Assembly: GCF_013033965.1 (NCBI RefSeq)
Contig: NZ_WQFE01000004.1
Span: forward strand, 248,001-312,000
Length of the DNA: 64,000 nucleotides
DNA from: Ruegeria atlantica
GTDB taxonomy: Bacteria; Pseudomonadota; Alphaproteobacteria; Rhodobacterales; Rhodobacteraceae
Reading direction: 5' to 3'
Shown: in pieces, positions 49,957 through 59,660 of the stretch
Layout of the letters: each line of letters opens with the position of its first letter
Numbering within the stretch: position 1 is the first letter of the stretch
The notes under the pieces: generated by a model
Seen by the model: only the letters and a program-made list of their open reading frames with translations
What the model was told of the DNA's origin: nothing
Databases searched by the model: none
Translations under genes and position numbers: made by a program

Positions 49957-51003
49957 TTACGGGATCAAAAGCGACGCATCCCCGTACGAGAAGAACCGGT
50001 AATTCTGTTCAATCGCATGCGCATAAACCCGTCGCATACGCTCCTGCCCCATCAGGGCTGACACCAGCATCAACAAGGTGGATTTCGGCAGATGGAAATT
50101 GGTCATCAGCGCATCGGTAACGTGGAACTGAAAGCCGGGATAGATGAAGATATCGGTCTCGCCTTCCCACGGTTCGATCTGACCTGAACGGCCCGCGCTT
50201 TCGATCAGACGCAACGCAGTTGTGCCAACCGGGATGACCCTGCCGCCAGCGGTTTTGGTATCGCGGATCTCTTGCGCGGCGGCGGCGCTGACGCTGCCCC
50301 ATTCCGCGTGCATCTTGTGGGTCGTCACGTCCTCGACCTTGACCGGCAGAAATGTGCCCGCGCCAACGTGCAGGGTGACATGAGTGAACGCGACGCCACG
50401 CGCGCCCAGCGCCTGCATCAACACCTCATCAAAATGCAGCGACGCCGTCGGAGCGGCGACCGCTCCGGAATTTCGGGCCCAGATTGTCTGGTAATCCGTC
50501 TTGTCCTGCTCATCCGCCGGCCGCTTGGCCGCGATATAAGGCGGCAGAGGCATTGCCCCGGCCTGCTCCAGCGCGGCATCGAAATCGTCACCCGACAGAT
50601 TGAACCGCAGATAGGCCTGACCGTCCTCGACCCGCACAAGCGTGGCGCTAAGCTGATCCGAGAACTGAATGTCTTCGCCCAGTTTCACCTTCTTTAGCGG
50701 TTTGATCAGGGCCGCCCATGTGCCATCAGCTTGCGGGTCCAGCAATGTCGCCTCAATCGCAGCAGACACTGGCCCTTGCGCGCTGTCGCGATGGCGCCGT
50801 CCGTTCAGGCGCGCGGGGATGACGCGTGTGTCATTCAGCACCAACCGGTCGCCGGGCTGCAGCCAGTCCGGCAGGTCAAAGACATGCGCGTCCGAGATCG
50901 CATCACCATTGGCCACAAGAAGCCGCGCGGATGAGCGCGGGCTGGCGGGGCGTGTGGCAATCCGGTCTTCTGGCAGATGGAAATCAAAATCGCTGAGCTT
51001 CAT
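49957..51003 (-). CDS. queA: tRNA preQ1(34) S-adenosylmethionine ribosyltransferase-isomerase
   Basis: QueA transfers the ribosyl moiety of SAM to preQ1 in tRNA, forming epoxyqueuosine in the queuosine pathway. The 348-aa product begins [20 protein letters not shown]. It contains [69 protein letters not shown], and the C-terminal [21 protein letters not shown] 51003 is chosen from the homologous start. It lies downstream of the large AsmA-like gene on the same strand (57 bp). Confidence 0.95.
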   Translation of the reverse strand: MKLSDFDFHLPEDRIATRPASPRSSARLLVANGDAISDAHVFDLPDWLQPGDRLVLNDTRVIPARLNGRRHRDSAQGPVSAAIEATLLDPQADGTWAALIKPLKKVKLGEDIQFSDQLSATLVRVEDGQAYLRFNLSGDDFDAALEQAGAMPLPPYIAAKRPADEQDKTDYQTIWARNSGAVAAPTASLHFDEVLMQALGARGVAFTHVTLHVGAGTFLPVKVEDVTTHKMHAEWGSVSAAAAQEIRDTKTAGGRVIPVGTTALRLIESAGRSGQIEPWEGETDIFIYPGFQFHVTDALMTNFHLPKSTLLMLVSALMGQERMRRVYAHAIEQNYRFFSYGDASLLIP

Positions 51004-51060
51004 AGCCGCGCCATACAATTCCACACCGAAATCGGCAACAGCTCATTCTGGTGTTTTGGG

Positions 51061-54000
51061 TCAATTGTCCCTTGGCGGAGAACCAAAAGTCCTTTTGGGT
51101 TCATCCGGCTTTCTGGGCTGCGCGTTGGGACCATCTGATACGGTCGGCGGCGGTGCCCGCAACAGGTTGCGCAGGAACAGTGGCGCAAGACCTGACAGCG
51201 GGTTTACCGAAACCTTTGGCTTGGAAAGTGGTCCGGTCAGCCTGTAATTGAAGCCAATGATCCCTTCACCCTTTTTCGTAAACACGCTTCCGATGGCATT
51301 CACCAGATAGATAGGCGAGATCGCGCCCCGCAGGTTCAGCATGCCCGCAACCGTGTCAATCGTCCCGTCAAAGGACAAGCCGATGGACGGGCCAACGGCG
51401 CTGCCACTAAGGACTTTGATCTCGGTCGGGGTGATCCGCATTCGGCTGTCGATGGTCGAGAAGAAGATCCCCTGCCCGGTCATCTCGTCCAAAAGACCAA
51501 CAAGACTGATTGCGTCCAGCAGCGCGGCCATTGCGGGAGCATCGGTAATGCGCGTGTTCAGGATTTGGAGGATCACATCATAGTGCCCTGGTGCGCCGAC
51601 CGGTTCCAACTGCAGATCAAGACTGCCGCCCCGCGCCTGCGTGATCACGCCCGCGGACCGCAACACGGCCCCCGCGTCCTTTGATTTTATGTTCACGGCA
51701 CTACGGCTGTTGCGCGGTGTCACCTGACCGCTGACCGCCGTACCGCCGTTCACGTTCGCGGTAAACGTGCCATTCACGCCCCCCGTGGTCTGAAACGCAC
51801 CCCGGAACCCGGTCAGCGCAATATCTTCAGTCACCTGAAGTCGGTCCAACAGGACATCGATCCTTGGACCCTGGCCGGACCCTCCGCCACTGCCGCCCTC
51901 GCCAAAAGTTGCACGACCCAAATTCATGACACCGCCCTGAACGACAATATTGGGAACAGGACCGCCGGTGTTGATCAATTCAGCCGGAACGGCCAGCCAG
52001 TTGCCCAGATCAAAGGAACTGAACCGCATCCGGTCGAAAACACCCCCGTCCCGGAAGGAAATCGAGCCTGAAGTGCGCAGTCCAGCCACATCAAGTGTAA
52101 GGTCGTCCACGTTGGGCTTTTCACCCAAGGTGGCATCCAGCGTCATCTTTCCGGTCGCGCCCGTCCCTTTGCGCCAACCAAGTTCTGGGATCGCCATCCC
52201 GACCCCGGCAAGGTTCGAGGTGGCCGAGAGTTTTACGGGTTCATCCGCGCCGATGCCCACGGTGATCTCAGCAGTGCCTTTTCCCGTCAGCATGCCCGTC
52301 GGCAGCGGTACTTTCAGTTCGCTCATCAGCGCCGGCGACAATTCGATCTGGCCAGTTAGCTGGCTGCGCTGCGGTCCATCTCCTCCGATCTGCTGACGCC
52401 ACGACGCCTGCATCGGCACCTGACCGAACAAACCATAGCCGTCGATCTTCACCTCGGTCTGATTGCCGGACAGGTTCAAAAGATCGGCACTCACAGAAAA
52501 GCCGGGGACAAGCTTATCGCTTTGGACATTGTCGATCTCGCCGGTGTAGTGGAACTCGGTATCCTGAAATTTCAGCCCTTTTTTCAAAGGCAATGACAAG
52601 GTGCCGGACAAGCCAATTTCGCCTGCCGCCAGATCGACCGGCAACTTGGCTTTGCTCATCAGGCTTAGTGGCGGTCGGTCCAGAAGCGACAGGGCCGCCT
52701 CGACGCTGCCACGCGCCTCGATCCGGGCAATCGCGGGCGTTCCGTCCTTGGCCGTCGTATCAGGGATAATGAACGAAGTTCCCGAGGCGTCTACCGCGCC
52801 ACCCTGATCAGCGAAAACAACCCCCTTTTCAGCCGTGACCGTAAAGCGGTTTTTCAACAGGCTTAGGCGGCCCTGCCCGTCCTGGATCAGCGGTAAGGTC
52901 TTGGCGAAACGGATCTTGGCCTTCTCAAACCCAAGACCGAGATAGAGATCCGGCTTGCTGCCGGGATGCAAACGCAGTGAAAATTCCACATCCGAAAACT
53001 GACCTTCGTACAGGTTCTCCGAAACCCATTTTCGTGGGTTCGGTGCCAGTGCCTCGGGCCAGTACCGCAACAGGTTTTCGGACCCCATCTTGTCCAGTTG
53101 CGCGTCCAGCTCGACGTCCCAACCGTCGGGGCGTCCACTAAGCTTGCCCGACGCGTGCAACTCGTGCAGGGCATCCGTGATGGTCATCTGCCCCAGCCGC
53201 AGCTCGAACGGAGAAAGCTTCATCTGAAAGTCCAGTTCCGCCCGTGCCGTTTCCAGTGATTCCGGGAAAAGGCCACCGGGGTATATGTCGATGCTGCTCA
53301 GGGTCAATTGGGCCGTCAGGCTTTCGAGAACGCCATTTTCGACACCATTGAGATAAGCCTTGCCTTCGGCCTGTACCGCGCCCAGATCCGAAACAACCGA
53401 AGCTTCGTTAAAGTCCAGAACCTGCCGCGCAGGATCATAAGTAAAATACGCCCGCGCAGATTCGAAACGGATCGGGCGCGTTTCAGGCGTGGGTTGCAGG
53501 ACACCCTCACCGAGATTCAGCGTCGCAAAAAGCGGACCCAACGCGGCCTGCCCATCAACGCTGCCCCGCAAAGCGCCGGAAATCGGTGCTTTGAGCACCT
53601 GCAACCAGGCCAGCGCAACGCTTTGAGTGGCAATGTCTTCCGCGGGAAGATCGGTAATCGAAACCCCAAAACTCGCCTGAGGGGTGCCAAGAACGCTGGT
53701 ATAGTTCGCCTCGATCGTGCTGGCGTAATCGCGTCCGGTCAGCACTGAAAAGCCGGTCGCCAGACGCATTTCATCCCCGTCCCGGACGATCGAGATATGT
53801 CCGCCGTCAAACACCCACGCCTTCCCAAGCCGCAAGTCCTGATAGTCCAACGTAAGCGATTCCAGATCCACCGACCTCAAACCCGACAGAAACGGCGACA
53901 GGAACACATCATCCGATTCCTCGATGAGCTGTGCCAGCGTCGGGGCCTTTTGCACCGGAGTACTGCCCGACCCAACAGTCAGCGAAAGTGCGCCGTCCAT

Positions 54001-54453
54001 GCCACGGGTCAATGCGATCTGCGCGCCACGCAAAACAATCCGTCGGGGTCTGATCTTACCGCGCAGCAATTCGCGCATCGACAGACGGGTCCGCAGATCC
54101 GAAACCTGAGCGATCTGCTGCCCTGCCGCATCGCTGATGGTCACGTCCGTCAACCGGATACGCGGACGCCAGTTTTCATTGACGATAAAGCTGGCGTCCC
54201 CAAAGGTGAATTTCAATCCACCAAGGCTGCGTTCAAGGCGTTCTTCTACCCTTTGCGTAACCCATTCCGGCGCGTGCAGCTGTTTCCCGATCAGAAAGAA
54301 CCACCCTGCGCCAGCCAGCAGGCACAGCAACAACAAGGATCCAATGCTCCAGCGCGCGGCAATACGACGGCGTGACCGGCGGCGGACAGGCGTCTCGGGC
54401 CGGTCGCCACTTGCGTCTTCGTGCTGAGCCAATTTTTTATCCAAGTCTTTCAA
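51061..54453 (-). CDS. YhdP-like AsmA-superfamily envelope protein (DUF3971)
   Basis: 1130-aa protein with a basic cytoplasmic N-terminus (VRRRSRRRIAARW) and one membrane helix (SIGSLLLLCLLAGAGWFFLIG, about residues 36-56). A long periplasmic beta-rich domain follows, of the kind that forms lipid-carrying bridges in AsmA/YhdP/TamB proteins. The DUF3971 part is at about 270-700 and an AsmA_2-type C-terminus at about 880-1080 (DAPAMAALLDAISLVGLLDEMTG, INLRGAISPIYLVNAIGSVF). It presumably helps move phospholipid to the outer membrane. The start is TTG 54453, with no ATG before the helix. Divergent from bcp by 59 bp. Confidence 0.85.
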   Translation of the reverse strand: MKDLDKKLAQHEDASGDRPETPVRRRSRRRIAARWSIGSLLLLCLLAGAGWFFLIGKQLHAPEWVTQRVEERLERSLGGLKFTFGDASFIVNENWRPRIRLTDVTISDAAGQQIAQVSDLRTRLSMRELLRGKIRPRRIVLRGAQIALTRGMDGALSLTVGSGSTPVQKAPTLAQLIEESDDVFLSPFLSGLRSVDLESLTLDYQDLRLGKAWVFDGGHISIVRDGDEMRLATGFSVLTGRDYASTIEANYTSVLGTPQASFGVSITDLPAEDIATQSVALAWLQVLKAPISGALRGSVDGQAALGPLFATLNLGEGVLQPTPETRPIRFESARAYFTYDPARQVLDFNEASVVSDLGAVQAEGKAYLNGVENGVLESLTAQLTLSSIDIYPGGLFPESLETARAELDFQMKLSPFELRLGQMTITDALHELHASGKLSGRPDGWDVELDAQLDKMGSENLLRYWPEALAPNPRKWVSENLYEGQFSDVEFSLRLHPGSKPDLYLGLGFEKAKIRFAKTLPLIQDGQGRLSLLKNRFTVTAEKGVVFADQGGAVDASGTSFIIPDTTAKDGTPAIARIEARGSVEAALSLLDRPPLSLMSKAKLPVDLAAGEIGLSGTLSLPLKKGLKFQDTEFHYTGEIDNVQSDKLVPGFSVSADLLNLSGNQTEVKIDGYGLFGQVPMQASWRQQIGGDGPQRSQLTGQIELSPALMSELKVPLPTGMLTGKGTAEITVGIGADEPVKLSATSNLAGVGMAIPELGWRKGTGATGKMTLDATLGEKPNVDDLTLDVAGLRTSGSISFRDGGVFDRMRFSSFDLGNWLAVPAELINTGGPVPNIVVQGGVMNLGRATFGEGGSGGGSGQGPRIDVLLDRLQVTEDIALTGFRGAFQTTGGVNGTFTANVNGGTAVSGQVTPRNSRSAVNIKSKDAGAVLRSAGVITQARGGSLDLQLEPVGAPGHYDVILQILNTRITDAPAMAALLDAISLVGLLDEMTGQGIFFSTIDSRMRITPTEIKVLSGSAVGPSIGLSFDGTIDTVAGMLNLRGAISPIYLVNAIGSVFTKKGEGIIGFNYRLTGPLSKPKVSVNPLSGLAPLFLRNLLRAPPPTVSDGPNAQPRKPDEPKRTFGSPPRDN

Positions 54454-54512
54454 CCCGCTCGCGTCGCCCTATTATGCCGGGCAGCACTTAAAATCCTTTA
54501 GCGGAGTTTCCA

Positions 54513-54974
54513 ATGCCCGACGTAACAGACATCGCCCCTGATTTCACATTACCCCGCGACGGCGGCGGCGAAGTGACCCTATCGGACCTGCGCGGCGGTA
54601 CCGTCGTTCTGTTTTTCTACCCCCGCGATGATACGCCGGGCTGCACCAAGGAATCCATCGGTTTCTCGGAACAACTTCAGGAGTTTGGTGATGCAGGCGC
54701 TCAAGTTTTCGGCATTTCGCGGGACAGCATTGCCAAGCATGACAAGTTTGTTGCCAAGCACGGCCTGACCACTCCGCTGCTGTCGGACGAAGGGGCTTCG
54801 GTCTGCGAAGACTATGGCGTCTGGGTCGAAAAGAACATGTACGGCAAAAAATCGATGGGCATTCAGCGATCGACCTTCCTGATCGACGGCGACGGCAAGA
54901 TTGTAAAAGTCTGGCGCAAGGTCAAAGTCCCCGGCCATGTGGACGAGGTTCTTGAGGCAGTGCGCAGCCTATAG
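54513..54974 (+). CDS. bcp: Thioredoxin-dependent peroxiredoxin, BCP/PrxQ type
   Basis: 153-aa peroxiredoxin reducing hydroperoxides. The peroxidatic Cys is in PRDDTPGCTKESIGF (about residue 46). The resolving Cys normally five residues later (CTxEAC) is absent, being Gly or Phe here, and the only other cysteine is in GASVCEDYGVW (about 84). It is therefore a 1-Cys enzyme or uses the distant Cys. GGAG precedes ATG 54513. It may share an operon with the DUF455 gene 64 bp downstream. Confidence 0.92.
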   Translation: MPDVTDIAPDFTLPRDGGGEVTLSDLRGGTVVLFFYPRDDTPGCTKESIGFSEQLQEFGDAGAQVFGISRDSIAKHDKFVAKHGLTTPLLSDEGASVCEDYGVWVEKNMYGKKSMGIQRSTFLIDGDGKIVKVWRKVKVPGHVDEVLEAVRSL

Positions 54975-55038
54975 CGCTCTCGACCACGGTCGCCATCCGG
55001 TTTAAGAGCCGCCTATCTCAATCAGCGGAGGCAACGCA

Positions 55039-55875
55039 GTGCCCAAAACACTGACCCAGATGGCGACCGAAGTTCTGACAACGGCGGATGGTCGGGAAAA
55101 GACCAACTTGTCCAAGCGTCACGCAGCTGCCTGGTTCGCATCGCGCAAGGGCGACGCGCCTGAGATTGAGGTCGGGACCGCAACTCCGCCGCTGAGCCCT
55201 GCCCGCCCGGAAAAGCCCGAGCTGCTGTCGCCGCGTGAGGTTCCAAAGCGCAAGCCCGGAACCGAGGCCGGGCGTATCGCCCTGCTTCACGCAGTTGCGC
55301 ATATCGAGCTGAACGCCGTCGACCTGCATTGGGACATCATCGCGCGGTTCGGTCACGTGCCGATGCCAATCGGTTTCTATGATGACTGGGTCAAATGCGC
55401 CGAGGAAGAGTCGCGGCATTTCGAGATGGTCTGCGATTGTCTGGAAAGCATGGGCAGCCACTATGGCGCCCTGCCTGCGCATGCCGGAATGTGGCGCGCC
55501 GCCGAAGACACTGCCGAAGACCTGATGGGCCGACTTGCGGTTGTCCCCATGGTCCTGGAGGCCCGCGGGCTGGACGTGACGCCCGGCATGATCGACATAT
55601 TCCGCAAAGCAAAAGCCGAACAGGCAATTGCCGCGCTCGAAGTCATCTATGCCGAAGAAGTGGGTCACGTCGCTTATGGTTCAAAGTGGTTCCACTTCTT
55701 GTGTGGGCGCGAAAATGCCGACCCGAAGGATGTATTCCACCAGTTGGTGCGTCGCTACTTCCATGGTGTCCTGAAACCACCGTTTAATGAAGAAAAACGA
55801 GCCGAGGCAGGACTCCCCCCGGATTTCTACTGGCCCTTGACGGAAGACCTGCCATTGCCGGGACAGGCGCAATAA
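55039..55875 (+). CDS. DUF455 ferritin-like protein
   Basis: 278-aa ferritin-like four-helix protein of the DUF455 family. Metal-binding Glu/His candidates occur in GRIALLHAVAHIELNAVDLHWD, CAEEESRHFEMV, MVLEARGLDVTP and EVIYAEEVGHVAYG, the pattern of a carboxylate-bridged di-iron site, so an oxidase or oxygenase role is plausible but unproven. GTG 55039 has GGAGG upstream. The final residues FYWPLTEDLPLP are typical of the family. A 180-bp gap follows before the M23 gene. Confidence 0.85.
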   Translation: MPKTLTQMATEVLTTADGREKTNLSKRHAAAWFASRKGDAPEIEVGTATPPLSPARPEKPELLSPREVPKRKPGTEAGRIALLHAVAHIELNAVDLHWDIIARFGHVPMPIGFYDDWVKCAEEESRHFEMVCDCLESMGSHYGALPAHAGMWRAAEDTAEDLMGRLAVVPMVLEARGLDVTPGMIDIFRKAKAEQAIAALEVIYAEEVGHVAYGSKWFHFLCGRENADPKDVFHQLVRRYFHGVLKPPFNEEKRAEAGLPPDFYWPLTEDLPLPGQAQ

Positions 55876-56055
55876 ACATGCTCAAGTTGACGTTATCGGC
55901 AATTTCCCGCCTAGAATCGGCGACAAAAACCTGTAACGCAAGGTCGAATTGTTAACAAACTTGCCCAAAGTCGCCTCTGCCTCTATGCACTTCGCCCAAG
56001 GGACGGCTATCACTCACGACCGCTCCCGATCTTTGGGGATGGAGAGGTAGGACGC

Positions 56056-57381
56056 GTGAGAACACGTCTGGCAATCAAATTACACTCATTATTCGAGCGG
56101 CATTTTCCCGAACGCCGCGTCTTTCTGAAATCGGATAACGATACGCGATTCATTCGACTCAGTTCGGAAACGCAGGTTGTTGCTGTCGCTGGCGTAGCGC
56201 TGTTCGTTGGGTGGACAGCCGTTGCGACTGCGATCCTGCTGATGGACAGCATCGGGTCGGGCAACTTCCGGGAACAGGCCAAGCGTGATCAGGCGACCTA
56301 TCAGGAACGTCTGAACATCATGTCCGCGGAACGGGATGTCCGCGCGCAAGAGGCGTTGGCCGCACAGGATCGGTTCAACGCAGCGCTCGAGCAGATTTCG
56401 GCGATGCAGTCTGAACTGCTGGCATCGGAAAACCGCCGCCGCGAGCTGGAAACCGGCATCGACGTCATCCAGACCACACTGCGCGCAACAATGAAACAGC
56501 GCGAAGAAGCGCGGACAGAGTTGGTCAAGCTGCAGCAGGAAGCCGGCGAAGGCGACATGTATCTGGCCGCCGCTGGCAACCCCGAGCAGATGAACTTTAT
56601 GACCGAGGCATTGTCCCGCACCGCCGAGGAGCGGGACCAGATTGCCGCCGATGCCAAGAACGCCCTGGAACAGCGTGACGACCTTGAGCTGGAAATCCGG
56701 TTGATGCAGGAACGCAGCGACGAGATCTTCCGCCAGTTGGAAGAGGCGATGGTCATCTCGGTCGAACCACTGGACAAGATGTTCCGAAAGGCCGGCATGC
56801 CCACCGACCGCATCATCGAAGAAGTCCGCCGCGGCTATAGTGGCATGGGCGGCCCCCTAACCCCTATCTCTTTCAGCACGCGCGGTGAGGACCTGACCCC
56901 CGACGAGATCCGCGCAAATGCTCTGTTGCAACAGATGGATCAGTTGAACCTGTATCGAATTGCAGCAGAGAAGGCGCCGTTTGCAAGCCCCGTCAACGCC
57001 ATCGTACGATTTACGAGCGGCTTCGGGACGCGCCGTGACCCCAAGACAGGCGGTCGCCGCATGCACAACGGCGCTGATTTTGCCGGTGCCCATGGCACCG
57101 ATATTTTTGCCACCGCCGACGGTGTGGTCACCCATGCTGGCTGGCAGTCCGGGTTCGGACGGCTGGTAAAAATCAAACACGCGTTCGGAATTGAGACACT
57201 TTATGCCCATAACACGAAGATACGCGTGAAGGTTGGTCAAAGGGTCTCGCGCGGGGATCATATTGCTGATATGGGTAGCACCGGACGGTCGACCGGCACG
57301 CATCTGCACTATGAAGTACGCGTGAACGGAAAACCTGTTAACCCAATGACTTACATCAAGGCTGCGAGAAATGTTTTCTAA
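56056..57381 (+). CDS. M23 metalloendopeptidase, membrane-anchored (LmdC-like partner of bactofilin)
   Basis: 441-aa peptidoglycan hydrolase. A cytoplasmic N-terminus and one membrane helix (about residues 43-62) are followed by a long coiled coil (about 75-230). The LytM/M23 domain follows at about 310-430: RMHNGADFAGAHGT supplies the first His and Asp ligands and GTHLHYEVRVNG the HxH motif, so the zinc site looks intact. GTG 56056 is preceded by GGAGAGG/AGGAC. Its 3' end overlaps the bactofilin gene by 11 bp; M23-bactofilin pairs control local cell-wall growth in alphaproteobacteria. Confidence 0.92.
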   Translation: MRTRLAIKLHSLFERHFPERRVFLKSDNDTRFIRLSSETQVVAVAGVALFVGWTAVATAILLMDSIGSGNFREQAKRDQATYQERLNIMSAERDVRAQEALAAQDRFNAALEQISAMQSELLASENRRRELETGIDVIQTTLRATMKQREEARTELVKLQQEAGEGDMYLAAAGNPEQMNFMTEALSRTAEERDQIAADAKNALEQRDDLELEIRLMQERSDEIFRQLEEAMVISVEPLDKMFRKAGMPTDRIIEEVRRGYSGMGGPLTPISFSTRGEDLTPDEIRANALLQQMDQLNLYRIAAEKAPFASPVNAIVRFTSGFGTRRDPKTGGRRMHNGADFAGAHGTDIFATADGVVTHAGWQSGFGRLVKIKHAFGIETLYAHNTKIRVKVGQRVSRGDHIADMGSTGRSTGTHLHYEVRVNGKPVNPMTYIKAARNVF

Positions 57382-57871
57382 GAGCAAAATCAACGAGCCC
57401 GCATCCAATGCACCCGAGGCGGCAAAACCTGCTGCTCCGGCGACTCCGGCTGCCCCTGCACCGGCAGAAACCAAAGCCAGCACCGCGCCCAAGCCCAAGC
57501 CGCCAGCGTCGGTTCTGTCCTCGGACCTGCACATCACGGGCAATCTGAAGACCTCGGGCGATATCCAGGTCGAAGGCACTGTCGAAGGCGACATCCGTGC
57601 GCATCTGCTGACAATCGGTGAGACCGCGACCATCAAAGGCGAAGTCACCGCCGACGACGTGGTGATCAATGGCCGTATCGTGGGCCGCGTCCGTGGTCTG
57701 AAAGTGCGCCTGACCTCGACCGCACGTGTCGAAGGCGACATCATCCACAAGACCATCGCGATCGAAAGCGGCGCGCATTTCGAAGGTTCGGTTCAGCGTC
57801 AGGACGACCCCCTGAACCCGGGCCGCAGCGGCAAGGCGGGTGCAAACCCGGCAGCCGAGGTCAAGCAGTAA
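57371..57871 (+). CDS. Bactofilin
   Basis: 166-aa bactofilin, a cytoskeletal protein that polymerises without nucleotide. The Ala/Pro/Lys-rich disordered N-terminus (about residues 1-47) precedes the right-handed beta-helix core (SDLHITGNLKTSGDIQVEGTVEGDIRAHLLTIGETATIKGEVTADDVVINGRIVGRVRG), with repeats of 6-7 residues. A disordered tail closes the protein. It overlaps the M23 gene by 11 bp in another frame, so it is translationally coupled to its likely partner enzyme. A strong terminator follows. Confidence 0.95.
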   Translation: MFSKSKINEPASNAPEAAKPAAPATPAAPAPAETKASTAPKPKPPASVLSSDLHITGNLKTSGDIQVEGTVEGDIRAHLLTIGETATIKGEVTADDVVINGRIVGRVRGLKVRLTSTARVEGDIIHKTIAIESGAHFEGSVQRQDDPLNPGRSGKAGANPAAEVKQ

Positions 57872-57897
57872 CGCGGACCACTGTTCATTGTTGCAAG

Positions 57898-57924
57898 CGC
57901 CGCAGGAAAACCTGCGGCGTTTTT
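57898..57924 (+). terminator. Rho-independent terminator of the M23-bactofilin operon
   Basis: CGCCGCAGG-AAAA-CCTGCGGCG, a perfect 9-bp stem followed by TTTTT (57920-57924). Confidence 0.93.
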
Positions 57925-57988
57925 CGTTTGACGTGGATGGTTAGGTTTTCCGGTTCCAACCGCCCGGCGGGTCCGTATAGTGACGCCC

Positions 57989-58798
57989 ATGTTGTTCTTT
58001 TTCATAGCGTTGGCGTTAATCTTTGGTTTCGTACTGTACCGCTACCGGTCCAAATCCAGGGCGCGCCAACAGCTTTTGTCCACGCCCCTGACCGACGAGC
58101 AGCGCATCCTCATCGAACAGCAGGTGCCGCTAGTCAGGCGATTGCCCCTGGACCTGCGCGTCAAGCTGGATGGCAAAGTGAACTTGTTTCTGGATCAGGT
58201 TCGTTTCTATGGCTGCGACGGGTTGGAGGTGACCGAAGAGATGGAGTTGGCCATCGCAGCTCAGGCTTGTTTGCTTATTGTGAACAGCGATCTTTGGTAC
58301 GATCACCTGACAACGATCTTGATCTATCCTGACGCGTTCAAATCGCGGCAGCGTCGGCAGGATGGTTACGTCGTCAGTGAGAAAGAGATCGTGCGCACCG
58401 GTGAAAGCTGGGACCGTGGACCGGTTATCCTGTCCTGGACCCACAGCAAGCTGGGCGCGCTGAACGACCATGACGGACAGAACGTCGTGCTGCATGAGTT
58501 CGCCCACCAGATCGACGACCTGTCGGGCGGCACCAACGGTGTCCCGATCCTGAGTGACGGGCAGAGTTTTGCCGAATGGGAGCGTGTGTTTCTAGCAGCC
58601 TATGACACCCTTGTCCGTGCCGTGGAAAGTGGGCGGTCTACCGTCATCGATGCATACGGCGCGACGGGGCACGAAGAATTCTTTGCCGTTTCAGTTGAGG
58701 TCTTTTTTGAAAAGCCGCGCGACCTGAAATCTGAAGCGCCAGAGGTTTATGACCAACTTGCCAAACTGTTTCGCCTGGACCCGGTTACCTGGGGTTAG
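57989..58798 (+). CDS. mtfA: M90-family zinc peptidase (MtfA-like)
   Basis: 269-aa peptidase resembling MtfA, which in E. coli acts on the glucose phosphotransferase repressor Mlc; in this lineage the role is unknown. An N-terminal membrane helix (MLFFFIALALIFGFVLYRY) is followed by the catalytic domain with HEFAH at 169-173 (NVVLHEFAHQIDDL) and the downstream ATGHEEFFAVSVEVFFEKP Glu-rich helix carrying the third ligand. FYGCDGLEVTEEMELAIAAQACLL is the family signature. ATG 57989 is preferred; a GTG at 57980 would add three residues. Confidence 0.87.
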   Translation: MLFFFIALALIFGFVLYRYRSKSRARQQLLSTPLTDEQRILIEQQVPLVRRLPLDLRVKLDGKVNLFLDQVRFYGCDGLEVTEEMELAIAAQACLLIVNSDLWYDHLTTILIYPDAFKSRQRRQDGYVVSEKEIVRTGESWDRGPVILSWTHSKLGALNDHDGQNVVLHEFAHQIDDLSGGTNGVPILSDGQSFAEWERVFLAAYDTLVRAVESGRSTVIDAYGATGHEEFFAVSVEVFFEKPRDLKSEAPEVYDQLAKLFRLDPVTWG

Positions 58799-58922
58799 GC
58801 GTGTATAGCCCCCTAAACGCCTCACTCCTGACCACTGCTCGTAAAATTTCCCCTTATCCAAACATTTCACAAATTATCATTTTCGAATTAGTCTTAAATC
58901 AGTGTTTTCAGGAGGGTTTTTC

Positions 58923-59609
58923 ATGTCATCAAAACTCATGGCCGAGTTCTTCGGCACGTTCTGGTTGGTTCTGGGCGGTTGCGGCAGCGCCGTGCTGGCC
59001 GCCGGTGTAGCCGATGTAGGAATCGGCTGGCTGGGCGTTTCCTTTGCTTTTGGTCTGACCGTTTTGACGATGGCCTATGCCGTTGGGCATATCTCGGGCG
59101 GTCATTTCAATCCCGCGGTCAGCCTTGGGCTGATGATCGGAGGGCGGTTTCCAGCAAAGGATCTTATCCCCTATTGGATCGCTCAGGTCATCGGCGCGAT
59201 TGCCGCCGCGGCAGTTCTTTACCTGATCGTCAGCGGCGCGCCCGGATTTGAAGGCGTGGGTGGGTTTGCCTCAAACGGCTATGGCGAGGCGTCACCTGAA
59301 GGCTATTCGCTGATGTCCGCGCTGGTGATCGAAATCGTCATGACCGCATTCTTCATCATCATCATCCTGGGCGCCACATCCAACGGCGCACCAGCCGGGT
59401 TCGGTCCCATTGCTATCGGTCTTGGATTGACGCTGATCCACCTGATCTCGATCCCGGTGACGAACACATCGGTCAATCCGGCCCGGTCCACCGGGGTTGC
59501 GCTGTTCGCGGACGCCCCTGCTCTTGGGCAGCTCTGGTTGTTCTGGGTGGCACCTTTGATCGGCGGCGCAATTGGCGCGTTGATCTGGAAAGCGATGAGC
59601 GACGATTAG
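58923..59609 (+). CDS. aqpZ: Aquaporin Z
   Basis: Water channel of the inner membrane, 228 aa with six helices. The two pore half-helices carry HFNPAVSLG (about residues 62-70) and VNPARSTG (about 184-191), both with intact NPA boxes. The selectivity-filter residues expected in AqpZ (Phe and His in the first half, Arg after the second NPA) are consistent with a water-specific pore. AGGAGG lies 8 nt before ATG 58923. The upstream 124 bp is AT-rich and presumably holds its promoter. Confidence 0.94.
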   Translation: MSSKLMAEFFGTFWLVLGGCGSAVLAAGVADVGIGWLGVSFAFGLTVLTMAYAVGHISGGHFNPAVSLGLMIGGRFPAKDLIPYWIAQVIGAIAAAAVLYLIVSGAPGFEGVGGFASNGYGEASPEGYSLMSALVIEIVMTAFFIIIILGATSNGAPAGFGPIAIGLGLTLIHLISIPVTNTSVNPARSTGVALFADAPALGQLWLFWVAPLIGGAIGALIWKAMSDD

Positions 59610-59624
59610 ACCACTCAGCAATGG

Positions 59625-59660
59625 AACGCCCCGACGCGATCAGCGCCGGGGCGTTTTTTT
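59625..59660 (+). terminator. Terminator between aqpZ and the cyclophilin genes
   Basis: AACGCCCCG (59625-59633) pairs with CGGGGCGTT (59647-59655) around a 13-nt loop, followed by a run of seven T. The T-run reaches the stop codon of the converging cyclophilin gene. Confidence 0.92.
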
